Shown: positions 1 to 7,612, counted from the stretch's first letter. The stretch: 12,668 nt of DNA from Planctomycetota bacterium (GCA_003644265.1 QNBX01000136.1:1-12668); one strand, 5' to 3'. The notes: generated by a model not told the origin, from the letters alone. A program made the numbers and translations.

Positions 1-1554
1 CCACTGGTGGCGGCGCTGATGCTGCTGATGCTGTGGTTGGCGCTGCGCGATGCCGGCTTGGTCGTGTCGATCGTGCTGGTGTCGAGCATCGCGACGGTCT
101 GGACCCTGGGACTGCTGGCGCTGACGGGGCACGCGCTCAACATGGTGCTGGCGCCGCTGCCGGCCCTGCTGCTGGTGCTGGGCATGGCCTACGCGTTGCA
201 CCTGGTCTGCGCCGCTCGCGCGAGCGCAGCGCCTGACGAGCCGACGCGCTGGCGCCGTGCCGTGGCCGAGACCCTGCGCCCCTCCACCGTGACGGCGCTG
301 ACCACCGCCGCGGGCCTGGGTGCCCTGACCCTCGCCGAGCTGCCGCCGGTGCAGCAGCTGGGGGCCTTCGGCGCCTTCGGTGTGCTGGTCAACTTCGGGC
401 TGGTCTACACCCTGTTGCCGGCCCTGGCCCTGTTGCGTCGCCGCGGCCTGGGCCCGCGCCGGGGGGCGCCCGCCGGCGCGACTCGACTGGTGGGCGCGGT
501 GCTGCGACGGCGCTCCACGGTGTTGGCCGCCGCCGCCGTCGTGGCCGTGCTGGCGGGGCTCGGGCTGTCGCGCCTGGTGATGGCCTCGGACGTGCTGAGC
601 TACTTTCCTGATGATCACCCCTTGCGCCAGGCCACCGCGCGCATCGAGGGCACGCTCACCGGTCTCACGCCGCTCGAGGTCTGGGTTTCAGGCGAGGCCG
701 ATCAGGTGCTGACGACAGAGGCTGTGGAGAGTCTGCGGGGCGCGCTGGCCGCGATCGCTGAGCTGCCCGCCGTGACCGGCGTGTTCGGCCTGTTCGGCTC
801 CGCCGCCGGTCTGTCGGCGCTGCCCAGCGCGGCGCTGGTGCCGCTGCTGCGGGGGCTCTATGACTCGGGCGAGCTGGCGGCGTCCGGCGGCGATCGGCTG
901 CAGGTCGAGGGCAGCCGCTTCGATCTGCGCTGGACCGTGGCGACCCGAACCACCGCCATCGAGGACAGCGCGCGCCTGGCCGAGCGCGTGCGCGACGAGG
1001 TCTCCGCGCGCCTGCCCGACGGGCTCACGGCCTCGCTCACCGGCGCGGTGGCCTTGCTGGTGCGCGTGCAGGCGCTGCTGCTGGTGACTCAGGTGCAGAC
1101 GTTTGGTGTGTCCCTGCTGGCCGTGACGCTGGTGCTGGCCCTGGCCTTCCGCTCCCTGCGCCTGGCCCTGCTGAGCCTGGTTCCCAACCTGCTGCCCGTA
1201 CTCATGACCCTGGGCAGCATGGGCTTCTGCGGCATCCCGCTGAACGTGGCCACGGTCACGGTGGCGGGTATCGCCTACGGCCTGGTGGTGGACGACACGG
1301 TGCACATCCTGTCGCGCCTGGCCCGTCGCTCGGGCGGGCGCGCACCCGCGTCGCGCAGCCTGGCGGACGCGGTGGCCGCGACGGCGCGACCGGTCATCGC
1401 CAGCTCCTGCGTCGCGGCCGTCGGCTGCTCGGCCTTTGCCCTGTCGTCGTTCCGACCTACGGCCTGGTTCGGGCTGCTGATCGCGCTCACCGCAGTCTAC
1501 GCGCTGGTGTGCGATCTGGTGCTGCTGCCGGCCTTGATCGCGAGGCGCGCATGA
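1..1554 (+). CDS. RND/MMPL-family transporter, C-terminal part (5' end outside window)
   Basis: The reading frame is open from the first base, so the gene begins upstream; a GTG at base 7 is in frame but is not a convincing start because it lies inside a membrane segment. The visible 517 residues hold the last helices of a first membrane bundle (about residues 1-145), a loop of about 200 residues that would be periplasmic, and a second six-helix bundle (about 355-517). In the second bundle, GIAYGLVVDDTVHIL (423-437) matches the conserved glycine/aspartate helix of MMPL and HpnN-type RND proteins, where Asp takes part in proton relay. Family members use the proton gradient to move lipids or hydrophobic metabolites across or out of the inner membrane. 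The stop overlaps the next start as ATGA, so it is the visible head of the operon. The substrate is unknown; export of the product of the downstream enzymes is an inference. Confidence 0.88.
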   Translation, partial: PLVAALMLLMLWLALRDAGLVVSIVLVSSIATVWTLGLLALTGHALNMVLAPLPALLLVLGMAYALHLVCAARASAAPDEPTRWRRAVAETLRPSTVTALTTAAGLGALTLAELPPVQQLGAFGAFGVLVNFGLVYTLLPALALLRRRGLGPRRGAPAGATRLVGAVLRRRSTVLAAAAVVAVLAGLGLSRLVMASDVLSYFPDDHPLRQATARIEGTLTGLTPLEVWVSGEADQVLTTEAVESLRGALAAIAELPAVTGVFGLFGSAAGLSALPSAALVPLLRGLYDSGELAASGGDRLQVEGSRFDLRWTVATRTTAIEDSARLAERVRDEVSARLPDGLTASLTGAVALLVRVQALLLVTQVQTFGVSLLAVTLVLALAFRSLRLALLSLVPNLLPVLMTLGSMGFCGIPLNVATVTVAGIAYGLVVDDTVHILSRLARRSGGRAPASRSLADAVAATARPVIASSCVAAVGCSAFALSSFRPTAWFGLLIALTAVYALVCDLVLLPALIARRA

Positions 1555-2756
1555 GCTCGAACATGGACCCGCCCGCCCGCCTGTCCAGCGAGCAGGCCCC
1601 GCGCCTGGCCGCGCGTCCGTCGCTGGACGCCATCCGCGAGCGCGCCGTGCGGCGTTCGCTGGCCCTGGCCGATGAGCACCTGCGGCGCGCCTTGGCCGCG
1701 CACCTGCATGCGTGCGAGGGCTCGCCCTTCTGGCTCGAACGCCAGCGGCAGCTCGGCTTCGACCTGCAACGGGAGCTGCGAGGCGTCGCGGACCTGCCGC
1801 GCCTGGGCCCCTTCCCCCAGGCCGAGCTGCGGCGCCGACCGCTGCAGGACTTTGTGCCGCGCCGCCTCTGGGCGCAGCGCAGCGAGCTCGTGCTGGCGGA
1901 GAGTGGCGGAACCGCCGGCCGACCCACGCGCGTGGTGTTCACGCCCACCGAATTCAGCGAGGCCTTCGGTCGGCCGTTCAGCGCCGTGAGCGCCGCGCTG
2001 GGCTTCCCGCGCGACAAGGGCTGGCTCTTCATGGGGCCGTCGGGACCCCACGTCATCGCCCAGTCCGCGCGCCTGTTGGCTCGCTTGCATGGCTCGCTGG
2101 AGCCGTTCGCCGTGGACCTCGATCCGCGCTGGGCTCGGGCGCAGACCCCCGGTTCGTTGGGCGCGCGCCTGTACCTGGAGCATGTGCTCGATCAGGCGCT
2201 GGAGCTGCTCGGGCGCGAGCAGGTGGGGGTGCTGTTCATCACACCGCCGCTGGCGCTGGCCCTGGGCCAGGCGCTGACGCCGTCCGCGCGAGAGGCCGTG
2301 CTCGGCATCCACCTCGGCGGCATGGCCCTGGGGCCGGACGACCTCGCTGCCATCGGCGAGGCCTTCCCGCGGGCGTTGGTGTTGCCAGGCTACGGCAACT
2401 CACTGTTCGGGCTGCTGATGCCCGCGCGCGCGCCGGGACCCGATATCGCGCTCGAGTACTTTCCACTGCCAGGCCGGCTGCACCTGAGTGTCGTGGCGCT
2501 GCAAGGCGACGAGTCGCGGCGAGACGCTGCGCTGCAGCTCGAGCCCGATCTCGAGCGCCCGGTGCTCCCCGGCGAACGCGGACGCGTGGTCCTGAGCCGA
2601 CTCGACGAATCGTTCCTGCTGCCCAACTTCGTGGAGCGCGACGAGGCCGCCTGGGTGCGCGCCGACGAGCACGCTCTGGCCCTTGGCTTGGCGCCTTACG
2701 GTCTGGCCGACCCGCGCCCGGTGCTCCGCGAACAGATGAAGACGGGACTGTACTGA
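1551..2756 (+). CDS. PaaK/LuxE-like adenylate-forming ligase (ANL superfamily)
   Basis: This is a 401-residue protein. The ATG at 1551 overlaps the preceding stop (ATGA) and has GAGG at 1542-1545; an upstream in-frame start would run into the transporter gene. ESGGTAGRPT (117-126) corresponds to the Ser/Thr/Gly-rich ATP-binding loop of adenylate-forming enzymes. PGYGNSLFG (279-287) corresponds to the YGxTE-like motif, here with Ser-Leu replacing the usual Thr-Glu. The arrangement resembles phenylacetate-CoA ligases and LuxE acyl-protein synthetases, which activate a carboxylic acid as acyl-AMP and pass it to a thiol. The protein is shorter than PaaK (about 430-440 residues), and I could not identify the C-terminal subdomain with its late lysine. 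It may therefore act only in adenylation, or transfer to an unusual acceptor. The substrate cannot be read from sequence; the neighbouring exporter and hydrolase suggest an acyl or aryl acid. Confidence 0.75.
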   Translation: MSSNMDPPARLSSEQAPRLAARPSLDAIRERAVRRSLALADEHLRRALAAHLHACEGSPFWLERQRQLGFDLQRELRGVADLPRLGPFPQAELRRRPLQDFVPRRLWAQRSELVLAESGGTAGRPTRVVFTPTEFSEAFGRPFSAVSAALGFPRDKGWLFMGPSGPHVIAQSARLLARLHGSLEPFAVDLDPRWARAQTPGSLGARLYLEHVLDQALELLGREQVGVLFITPPLALALGQALTPSAREAVLGIHLGGMALGPDDLAAIGEAFPRALVLPGYGNSLFGLLMPARAPGPDIALEYFPLPGRLHLSVVALQGDESRRDAALQLEPDLERPVLPGERGRVVLSRLDESFLLPNFVERDEAAWVRADEHALALGLAPYGLADPRPVLREQMKTGLY

Positions 2757-2757
2757 C

Positions 2758-3477
2758 ATGAAGACCTGTGTGAACGAGATCCGCCAGCCTCCCCGTCGCT
2801 CGGACCAGACGCTCGAGCTGGCCGTGGCGCATCCCGCCTCGCCTGGCCCCGCGGGCGCTGTGCTGTTCGGCCCGCAGCCCTTTCTGGGTGGCGACATGGA
2901 CAACAACGTGGTGCTCGCGCTGCAGGCCGTGCTGACCGATCGCGACTGGCCCGTGCTGCGCTTCAATTACCGTGGGGTGGGCGCGAGCCTGGATGTCGAG
3001 CCCGGGCGCAACCGCTACGAGTACTGGCGCGAGGTCGAGCAGGAGGGCTCCCTGGAGGCTGTGATCAGCGACGGCCGGGAGGCGCTGCGGCGGGCGGGAG
3101 AGCTGTTCCCCGTGGGGCTGCTGGCGGGCTACAGCTTCGGCGCGGTCACGGCCCTGGCGCTGGCGGGGGAGTGCGCGCCAGAGGCCGCCCTGGTCTTGGT
3201 GGCGCCGCCCTTCGGTCGCGCTGACCTGGCCGCCTTGCAGGCTCGCCGCGCGCCCACGCTGCTGGTGCTGGCCGGCAAGGATGAACTCACGCCGGCGCCG
3301 CCGGTGGCCGAGTTGCGGGCTCGCTTCCCGGCGCTGCGCATCGCCGTGCTGGATCAGGCGGACCACTTCCTGCTGGGACGTGAGCGCGAGCTCGACGCGC
3401 TGCTCGACGGCTTCCTGAACCAGCTGTCGGCGGCCGACGCGGACGCGGCCCAGGCCAGCTCACTGGAGCAAGCATGA
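2758..3477 (+). CDS. Alpha/beta hydrolase, COG2945-like
   Basis: This is a 239-residue soluble alpha/beta hydrolase with no signal peptide. The nucleophile elbow GYSFGA places the catalytic serine at 126; GKDELT supplies a likely acid at Asp175, and DQADHFLLG supplies the likely histidine at 203. PFLGGDMDNNVV (41-52) and RFNYRGVGAS (68-77) match the oxyanion-region and strand motifs of COG2945 hydrolases. The family's first motif normally begins His-Pro-His-Pro, while here it reads Gly-Pro-Gln-Pro. Start ATG 2758 follows the previous stop after 1 nt, and its own stop overlaps the next gene as ATGA. Such proteins act as esterases or thioesterases, mostly of unknown substrate. Beside an acyl-activating ligase, an editing or product-releasing thioesterase is a plausible but unproven role. 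Confidence 0.85.
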   Translation: MKTCVNEIRQPPRRSDQTLELAVAHPASPGPAGAVLFGPQPFLGGDMDNNVVLALQAVLTDRDWPVLRFNYRGVGASLDVEPGRNRYEYWREVEQEGSLEAVISDGREALRRAGELFPVGLLAGYSFGAVTALALAGECAPEAALVLVAPPFGRADLAALQARRAPTLLVLAGKDELTPAPPVAELRARFPALRIAVLDQADHFLLGRERELDALLDGFLNQLSAADADAAQASSLEQA

Positions 3478-4592
3478 CGCAGATCGCCATGCCGACGCCG
3501 TTCAGCGAGGCGTTCCTTGACGCGCTGGTCGAGCTCAACGCGCGCTACGCGCACAACGACCTGCAGGTGCGCGAGCTGTACGGGTCCATGCCGCTGACGT
3601 TCACCGGCACCGGGCGGCCCCAGCGCAGCCTGCCGGATGTGGACGAGGCCAGCTATGCCCGCCATGTGAGCGACGCCGTTGGGCGCGGCTTTCAGTTCAC
3701 CACGCTGTTCAACACGAGCTGCACGGCCAACCGCGAGTTCGATCCCGCCGGCCGCCAACGCATGCTTGACGAGCTCCTGCGCGCCCGCGACCTGGGCAGC
3801 CACGCCATCGTGGTGGCCAGCCCGTACCTGATCGATCTGTGCGCCAAGCACGTGCCCGAGCTGCGCATTCATGTGTCGTCGGTGGCCTTCTGCAAGTCGA
3901 CCAAGGAGGCGGCGCATTACCGCGACCGCGGCGCCCATCGGCTGATCCTGGACCCCGACACCATCCGCGACTTCCGCTTCCTGAAGCGCCTGCAACGCGA
4001 GCTGCCCGAGCTGGAGCTCGAGGCCCTCTGCAACCACCCCTGCCTGCTCAACTGCCCCTACGAGACTTACTGCTACAACAGCGTGTCGCACGGCTCGGCG
4101 GCCACCGAAGACGCCATCTTCCAGGGCTTCTCGCTGCTGCGCTGCAACCACGACAAGCTCTCGCGTGTGGTCGAGTTCGTGAAGGGCAGCTGGTGTCGCC
4201 CGCAGGACGTGCACCACTACGAGCAGGCGGGGGTGACGACACTCAAGCTAGCCGGTCGCGGGCGCTCGTCCGAGTGGTTGCTGAGCGTGGCGGAGGCGTA
4301 CCTGTCGCGCGACTACCACGGCGACCTCATGGCTCTGATCTGGGAGGCCCAGTGGAAGGCGGTCTGGCGCACGGCTGGCCGCGACGACCCGCCGCCGTTC
4401 CCGATCCGCGTGGACGCCGACGCATTCGACGGCTTCCTGGAGTTCTTCGTGAACAAGCGGCCCGACTGCCAGCGCGGCTGTGGCTCATGCCGCCACTGCG
4501 ACAGCTACGCCGAGTCGGCCATCGCCGTCGATGAGCCGGCGATCGCTCACACCGCACAGGCCATGGAAGATGCGACCCAACGTCTGCTCTGA
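3474..4592 (+). CDS. U32-family protein with two cysteine clusters (putative Fe-S protein)
   Basis: This is a 372-residue cytoplasmic protein. Start ATG 3474 overlaps the upstream stop and has GGAG at 3465-3468. The N-terminal two thirds read as a TIM-barrel like that of U32 'peptidases'. The segment ALCNHPCLLNCPYETYCYN (184-202) carries Cys186, Cys190, Cys194 and Cys200 in the place of the family's conserved cysteine region. A second tight cluster, CQRGCGSCRHC (332-342), has Cys332, 336, 339 and 342 near the C-terminus. Despite the name, characterised bacterial U32 members are often not proteases: UbiU and UbiV bind 4Fe-4S clusters and serve oxygen-independent ubiquinone hydroxylation, while TrhP and RlhA modify RNA. 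Its place between acid-activation genes and a cytochrome module favours a redox role on a metabolite over proteolysis. The family call is firm; the reaction is inference. Confidence 0.8.
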   Translation: MTQIAMPTPFSEAFLDALVELNARYAHNDLQVRELYGSMPLTFTGTGRPQRSLPDVDEASYARHVSDAVGRGFQFTTLFNTSCTANREFDPAGRQRMLDELLRARDLGSHAIVVASPYLIDLCAKHVPELRIHVSSVAFCKSTKEAAHYRDRGAHRLILDPDTIRDFRFLKRLQRELPELELEALCNHPCLLNCPYETYCYNSVSHGSAATEDAIFQGFSLLRCNHDKLSRVVEFVKGSWCRPQDVHHYEQAGVTTLKLAGRGRSSEWLLSVAEAYLSRDYHGDLMALIWEAQWKAVWRTAGRDDPPPFPIRVDADAFDGFLEFFVNKRPDCQRGCGSCRHCDSYAESAIAVDEPAIAHTAQAMEDATQRLL

Positions 4593-4689
4593 TCGCCGCG
4601 CGCGTCGTCGCTGGCTGGGGCGTGCACACCGCCGCGGCTGGGGTTCGCGCTGCCGGCGCCAGCTGCGCCGCGCACGCCGCCTGCTCCCG
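4593..4689 (+). other. 97-nt gap within the operon, possibly an N-terminal extension of the next gene
   Basis: This is the only sizeable gap in the + strand operon. The frame of the cytochrome lipoprotein stays open across it from ATG 4570, encoding a stretch with many arginines. There is no recognisable promoter, terminator or ribosome-binding site. It is either a true spacer, where the cytochrome half could have its own promoter, or translated as an extension. Confidence 0.4.
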
Positions 4690-5667
4690 ATGCGGCCGCA
4701 CCTGCGCCGCGCGCTGCCGCTGTTGCCCGTGCTGGCCCTGGTGGGCTGCCTCATGAGCCCCTTCGAGGAGCTCACCCGGGTGGAGAGCGTGGCGCCCACG
4801 GCGCTCGCTTGCGGAGGCTGCCACGTGGCCATCTACGAGGAGTTCATGTCGTCGGCCCACGCCCGCAGCTGGTCGAGTCCGCCCTTCGTGGAGGCCACCA
4901 GCGACTACCGCTTCGAGCAGTGCCTCGGCTGCCACGCACCCGCGTCCGTCTTTGGCGAGGGCCCACCGACGCTTCGCGAGACCCATCGCGAAGAGGGCGT
5001 GACCTGCGTGTCGTGCCACTTCGACGGCGACGTGATGCTGGGACCGGCGCGGCCGAGCGCGCTGATGGACCCGCACCCCGTGCGGCGCACCTCGCGCACC
5101 TACCTCAGCTCGGACCTGTGCGGCAGCTGCCACGTGGGCACCATGCAGGAGTGGCGCGCGGCGCCGGGGGAGAGCAAGCCCACATGTCAGGCGTGCCACA
5201 TGCCGCCTGTGACGCGCACCCTGACCCAGGGCACCGGGCTCATGTCCAACATGCTGGTCTCGTTCGAGGAGCCGTACGAGGGGCGCAAGCACCTGTTCCA
5301 CATCGGCACCGAGGAGGTCTTCAGCGAGGGCTTGGCGGGTGAGCTGGTGGACAGCAGCCGAGGCCCCGACGGCGTGCGCTGCGAGCTGCTGCTGATCAAC
5401 CGCGTGCCGCACCTTGTCCCCACCGGCGACTTCGGCGTGCGTCTGCTTGACCTGGGCTTCGAGGCCCTGGACCAGCAGGGCGTGGTGCTCTCGCGCAGCG
5501 ACCAACAGCTGCGGCGTGCGCTCGGGCAGTCGCTGCAGCCAGACGAGCGCCGCGCGCTGTCCGTGCGCTTGCCCTCAGCCGCCTGGGCCCTGCGCCTGGT
5601 GGTCTCCTCCGTCGCTGCCAACAGCGAACCGATCGTCGTCCTGACCCGCCAATGGGAGCTGCCATGA
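4690..5667 (+). CDS. Pentaheme c-type cytochrome lipoprotein (cytochrome c554-like)
   Basis: From ATG 4690 this is a 325-residue lipoprotein. Its short basic n-region and hydrophobic core end in the lipobox LVGC with Cys20, which predicts lipidation on the outside of the inner membrane or in the outer membrane. Five CxxCH heme sites follow: CGGCH (41), CLGCH (78), CVSCH (106), CGSCH (144) and CQACH (166). The opening pattern CGGCHVAIYEEF with SSAHA after it resembles the cytochrome c554 family. The C-terminal half lacks hemes and contains HLVPTGDFG (241-249), like the beta-rich GHxLPTG-type domain attached to many multiheme cytochromes. No clear ribosome-binding site precedes 4690. An alternative ATG at 4570 would overlap the U32 gene by 23 nt and add 40 arginine-rich residues before the signal peptide, which I think less likely. 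It should carry electrons to or from the following membrane cytochromes. Confidence 0.88.
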   Translation: MRPHLRRALPLLPVLALVGCLMSPFEELTRVESVAPTALACGGCHVAIYEEFMSSAHARSWSSPPFVEATSDYRFEQCLGCHAPASVFGEGPPTLRETHREEGVTCVSCHFDGDVMLGPARPSALMDPHPVRRTSRTYLSSDLCGSCHVGTMQEWRAAPGESKPTCQACHMPPVTRTLTQGTGLMSNMLVSFEEPYEGRKHLFHIGTEEVFSEGLAGELVDSSRGPDGVRCELLLINRVPHLVPTGDFGVRLLDLGFEALDQQGVVLSRSDQQLRRALGQSLQPDERRALSVRLPSAAWALRLVVSSVAANSEPIVVLTRQWELP

Positions 5668-6377
5668 AGGCCTCAAACGTCGAGCCCCTCGCGCGCGGAA
5701 CCCGCCTGGCGCCCAACCCGCGCGCCGGACGCCTCCAGCTCCAGCCCCGACCCGCCACCGTGCTGCGCTTCACACCCACCGAGCTCGTGTACCACTGGGT
5801 GCAGGCCTTGCCCTTCCTGGTGTTGCTGGTCACCGGCGGCATCATCCTGCTGCAGCGCGCCAGCGACCACACCATGCTGGCCGCAGAGACGCTGGAGCTG
5901 GTGCACAAGACGGCCGGCGTGAGCATGCCCTCGCTGATCCTTCTGACGTTTGCGTTCGGCGATCGCAAGGTGCTGCTGGACAACGCGCGCATGGCGCTGA
6001 GCTGGGGCCTGGACGATCTGCGCTGGCTGGCGCTGTTTCCGATCCACAACTTCATCCCGTCGGTGCATGTGCCCTCGGCCGACAAGTTCAACTCGGGGCA
6101 GAAGATCAGCCTGTTGGCGCAGATGGTGTTGCAGCCGGCGTTCCTGGCCACGGGCGTCGCCATCTGGCTGCGGCCCGCGGCGCTGCTGCCCTGGGTCTTG
6201 CACGTAGCGCTGTTCGCCGTGTCGGTCCCGCTCGTGCTGGGGCACCTGCACCTGGCGCTCGTCAACCGCAGCACACGCAAGGGGCTGTCCGGTGTGTTCA
6301 CCGGGCGCGTCGACGCACGTTGGGCCTCCGAGCACTACCCCAAGGCCTACCCACTCGATGAGGAGCGCGCCGACTGA
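5664..6377 (+). CDS. Membrane cytochrome b, formate-dehydrogenase gamma (FdnI)-like
   Basis: This is a 237-residue integral membrane protein. I chose ATG 5664 because it overlaps the previous stop (ATGA) and has GGGAG at 5654-5658; ATG 5652 is the in-frame alternative. After a proline/arginine-rich N-terminal tail come about four hydrophobic segments (roughly 46-64, 84-98, 148-168 and 174-198). Candidate heme-b ligands are His44, His81, His180 and His194. Their spacing (37 and 14) is close to that of the four ligands of E. coli FdnI (39 and 14, as I recall them). KFNSGQK (141-147) matches the conserved loop near the quinone site of that family. Such subunits move electrons between the quinone pool and a periplasmic partner. 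No formate dehydrogenase or hydrogenase catalytic subunit is present, so the flanking multiheme cytochromes are the likely partners. Confidence 0.88.
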   Translation: MKASNVEPLARGTRLAPNPRAGRLQLQPRPATVLRFTPTELVYHWVQALPFLVLLVTGGIILLQRASDHTMLAAETLELVHKTAGVSMPSLILLTFAFGDRKVLLDNARMALSWGLDDLRWLALFPIHNFIPSVHVPSADKFNSGQKISLLAQMVLQPAFLATGVAIWLRPAALLPWVLHVALFAVSVPLVLGHLHLALVNRSTRKGLSGVFTGRVDARWASEHYPKAYPLDEERAD

Positions 6378-7576
6378 TGCGCCTGTTGGGTCTCGTCATT
6401 GTGCTGTCGCTGCTCGCTTCGGCCGTGGTGGTCTGGCACTGGGCGGTGCGTCCGGAGACGAGCCTGACTCATGACCTTGTGTTGGCCGAACGCCTGGTGG
6501 AGGACGTGGCTCGCCGCGTGCTGGCCGACCCCTTCCAGCTCGTGATGCCGGCTGACTTGGCACCACATCACCGTGGCGTGCCGGAGCTGGCCAGCTGCGA
6601 TGCCTGCCACGGGTTGACCTCGAACGTGCAGGGCGACAAGTGCCTGGTGTGCCACGAGGATGTGGCCGAGCGGCTCGAGCAGCGCTCGGGGTACCACGGG
6701 GTCAACCTGCGCGGCAGCTGCGAGGGCTGCCACGCCGACCATCAGGAGGCGCTCATCCTCCTGGATCAGGAGGCCTTCAGGCACGACCAGGCGCTGTTTG
6801 CCCTGACCGGGGCGCACACCTCGCTGGATTGCGCTGAGTGCCACCGCGCGGCGGCACCGGCCCTGCCCGGAACGCGAGCGGCAGCCCGGGCGGCGGGGGT
6901 GTTCGGTCAGTCCGATTCGCTGGATGCGCTGGGCTCGCCCGCCGCGCCCTCAACGCCCGCAGCGGCTGCGCGCATGAACTACATCGGGCTGGCGCACGAG
7001 CGCTGCAGCGACTGCCATGAGAGCCCGCACGCCGACGGCGTCTCGAGCCAGGACTGCACCCGTTGCCACGCCACGGGGGGCTGGGGTGGCTCCGAGCTGC
7101 ACTTCGATCATGACACCCAGGCCGGGTTCCAGCTGGACGCGACCCACCAGGCCGTGGCCTGCGCTGCCTGCCACGAGAGCCAGGTGTACCGCCCCCTGGG
7201 CAGCGACTGCGTGAGCTGTCACGTCGATGTGGATGGTTACCTGCGCGGCCAGGTCGTGGTGGCTGGAGTGCTCGCGTCCTGGACGCCCGGCCCGCACGCC
7301 GGGCTGCTGAGCTGCCGCGATTGCCACGACACCAGCGCGCCCTCCCAGGACTCAAGCGACTTCGCGCAGGCCTGCGCAGGCTGCCATACGCCGCTGCACG
7401 CCCAGCTCTACCTCGACCGCGACGCGCACTTGCGGGGCATGCTCATCGAGGGGCGCCGACTGGCGCGCACGGACGCGCAGCGTGCGCGGCTCGATGCGGT
7501 GGAACGAGTGGGCAGTCACGCCTTCCCTGCGGCCGAGCAGCACGCCGCCGACGTGCTCGAGGAGCTGCGTCGGTGA
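6377..7576 (+). CDS. Membrane-anchored decaheme c-type cytochrome
   Basis: This 399-residue protein starts at ATG 6377, which shares a base with the preceding TGA (TGATG), with GGAG at 6362-6365. Residues 3-19 form an uncleaved-looking hydrophobic anchor, followed by the periplasmic part. Ten CxxCH sites are visible, starting at residues 74, 89, 115, 152, 210, 227, 262, 278, 313 and 333, with extra histidines available for bis-His ligation. An Ala/Pro-rich linker without hemes (about 158-198) splits the protein into a four-heme and a six-heme half. The repeated pattern of histidine, about ten residues, then CxxCH is typical of cytochrome c3/c7-like multiheme chains. It would collect electrons from, or deliver them to, the cytochrome b encoded just upstream, forming a quinone-linked electron wire. 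It ends 36 nt from the converging SRPBCC gene. Confidence 0.9.
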   Translation: MRLLGLVIVLSLLASAVVVWHWAVRPETSLTHDLVLAERLVEDVARRVLADPFQLVMPADLAPHHRGVPELASCDACHGLTSNVQGDKCLVCHEDVAERLEQRSGYHGVNLRGSCEGCHADHQEALILLDQEAFRHDQALFALTGAHTSLDCAECHRAAAPALPGTRAAARAAGVFGQSDSLDALGSPAAPSTPAAAARMNYIGLAHERCSDCHESPHADGVSSQDCTRCHATGGWGGSELHFDHDTQAGFQLDATHQAVACAACHESQVYRPLGSDCVSCHVDVDGYLRGQVVVAGVLASWTPGPHAGLLSCRDCHDTSAPSQDSSDFAQACAGCHTPLHAQLYLDRDAHLRGMLIEGRRLARTDAQRARLDAVERVGSHAFPAAEQHAADVLEELRR

Positions 7577-7612
7577 CCGCGCGCGCGCGTGGCCAGTACG
7601 CCGCTGCGCTCC

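Noticed and set aside
1712..2761. A 349-residue + strand frame overlapping the ligase gene
   Set aside because: It is Arg/Ala/Gly-rich with no motif, while the competing frame carries the ATP-binding loop and is coupled by ATGA.
2239..3366. A 375-residue open frame on the - strand
   Set aside because: It is antisense to the ligase and hydrolase genes, both supported by active-site motifs and coupled starts.
3474..4592. Radical SAM enzyme
   Set aside because: The cysteines do not occur as CxxxCxxC near the N-terminus; the fold and cysteine placement fit U32 better.
4570..4689. Arg-Arg runs upstream of the pentaheme cytochrome as a twin-arginine signal
   Set aside because: There is no S/T-R-R-x-F-L-K pattern, and cytochromes c are matured after Sec export; the lipobox signal at 4690 explains targeting.
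7577..7612. Terminator between converging operons
   Set aside because: The 36-nt gap holds only a GC alternation (GCGCGCGCG) with no stem-loop followed by T-run.
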